Of a stretch of 33,008 bases of DNA, positions 32,802 through 33,008 are shown piece by piece. A program made the position numbers and the translations under genes. Source of the DNA: Virgibacillus halodenitrificans JCM 12304 (GTDB taxonomy: Bacteria > Bacillota > Bacilli > Bacillales > Amphibacillaceae); the NCBI RefSeq assembly GCF_001310895.1, contig NZ_BAZS01000038.1, positions 1-33,008 on the forward strand, read 5' to 3'. The notes under the pieces were generated by a model. The model had not been told where the DNA came from, searched no databases, and worked only from the letters and a program-made list of their open reading frames with translations. Position 1 is the first letter of the stretch. Each line of letters starts with the position of its first letter.

Positions 32802-32831
32802 GAGTGGCTCTAAAACAGAGCTGCTCTTTTT
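32802..32831 (+). terminator. Terminator of the siderophore operon
   Basis: GAGTGGCTCT and AGAGCTGCTC pair over ten positions, including two G-U, followed by TTTTT. Confidence 0.85.
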
Positions 32832-32879
32832 CTATATACATCACTCTGAAATGTAAACGAAGGATTAATTCATATTATA

Positions 32880-33008
32880 GATAAAATGCGAAGTAACTTG
32901 ATAGTACTGTAAACGGCCGTTCCGGAAAAAGCACTTCGCTTTCCGTGGGCAACGCTTCAGCTTCCTCGGAAGAAAACCACTTCCTGCGGGATCTTCAGCT
33001 GTTGCTTT
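32880..33008. repeat. Interspersed repeat copy 2, running off the window
   Basis: Bases 32880-32929 match copy 1 at 1407-1456 at about 46 of 50 positions. After that the sequence differs: here it continues into GC-richer, purine/pyrimidine-patterned DNA (CACTTCGCTTTCCGTGGGC, then CCTGCGGGATCTTCAGC) of a kind commonly seen between genes in Bacillaceae. No coding frame is credible. The right end is outside the window, so an inverted terminal copy cannot be checked. Confidence 0.65.

Overview
The window is chromosomal DNA from a low-GC Gram-positive bacterium of the Bacillaceae. Gene families and their closest look-alikes (GuaD, BioY/BioB, YdaT, the YclNOPQ petrobactin-type transporter), strong AAGGAGG-type ribosome binding sites, several TTG starts, and Fur, BirA and sigma-B type sites all fit a Bacillus/Oceanobacillus/Virgibacillus-like organism. 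The genus cannot be fixed from the sequence alone. There is no rRNA, tRNA, prophage or CRISPR array.

Layout. 1-61 is the right end of an IS200/IS605-type (TnpB) element. 226-3245 holds D-Ala-D-Ala ligase, an interspersed repeat copy and an amino-acid:sodium symporter. 3278-3871 is a frameshifted nitroreductase with a perfect 7-1-7 Fur box at its promoter. 4028-6926 holds a PfoR/EIIC-like membrane protein, guanine deaminase, a DUF2269 membrane protein and an HD protein. 6970-11147 holds a frameshifted VanY-type lipoprotein, an MFS transporter and an oligopeptide-binding lipoprotein. 11304-12774 holds MscL with a zinc-ribbon tail and a frameshifted NERD protein. 12823-13057 is a tandem array of hairpins with a 52-bp period. 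13119-15895 holds peptidase T, a rhodanese-type sulfurtransferase and 3-methyladenine glycosylase I. 15948-17607 is a bioY-bioB operon on the minus strand under a BirA-type operator. 17713-22943 holds a chemoreceptor, a coiled-coil GNAT protein, an amidase and an aldo-keto reductase. 23094-24837 holds a ribosome-assembly GTPase (RsgA family) preceded by a small leader ORF and a hairpin that hides its Shine-Dalgarno sequence; it converges on a MESH1-like alarmone-hydrolase candidate. 25127-28558 holds type 2 IPP isomerase, a YdaT-like stress protein, a metallo-beta-lactamase-fold protein and a FrnE/DsbA-like protein. 28690-32831 is a Fur-controlled ferric-siderophore ABC transporter (yclNOPQ-like). 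The window ends in a second copy of the repeat seen at 1407.

How the genes work together. The clearest functional units are the iron-uptake operon, with a second Fur site at the nitroreductase; the biotin unit, where BioY imports a biotin vitamer and BioB makes biotin, with no other bio gene in the window; and the RsgA/alarmone-hydrolase pair, which are linked through ppGpp biology. Most other genes are single transcription units closed by strong hairpin terminators.

Two points deserve most attention. First, the leader ORF of the RsgA-family gene ends two bases before the SD-sequestering hairpin, and its last codons can form an alternative stem with the same anti-SD strand, an attenuator-like layout. 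Second, four genes each need exactly one extra base in a short homopolymer to restore a full family match, which looks like systematic sequencing deletions more than gene decay.
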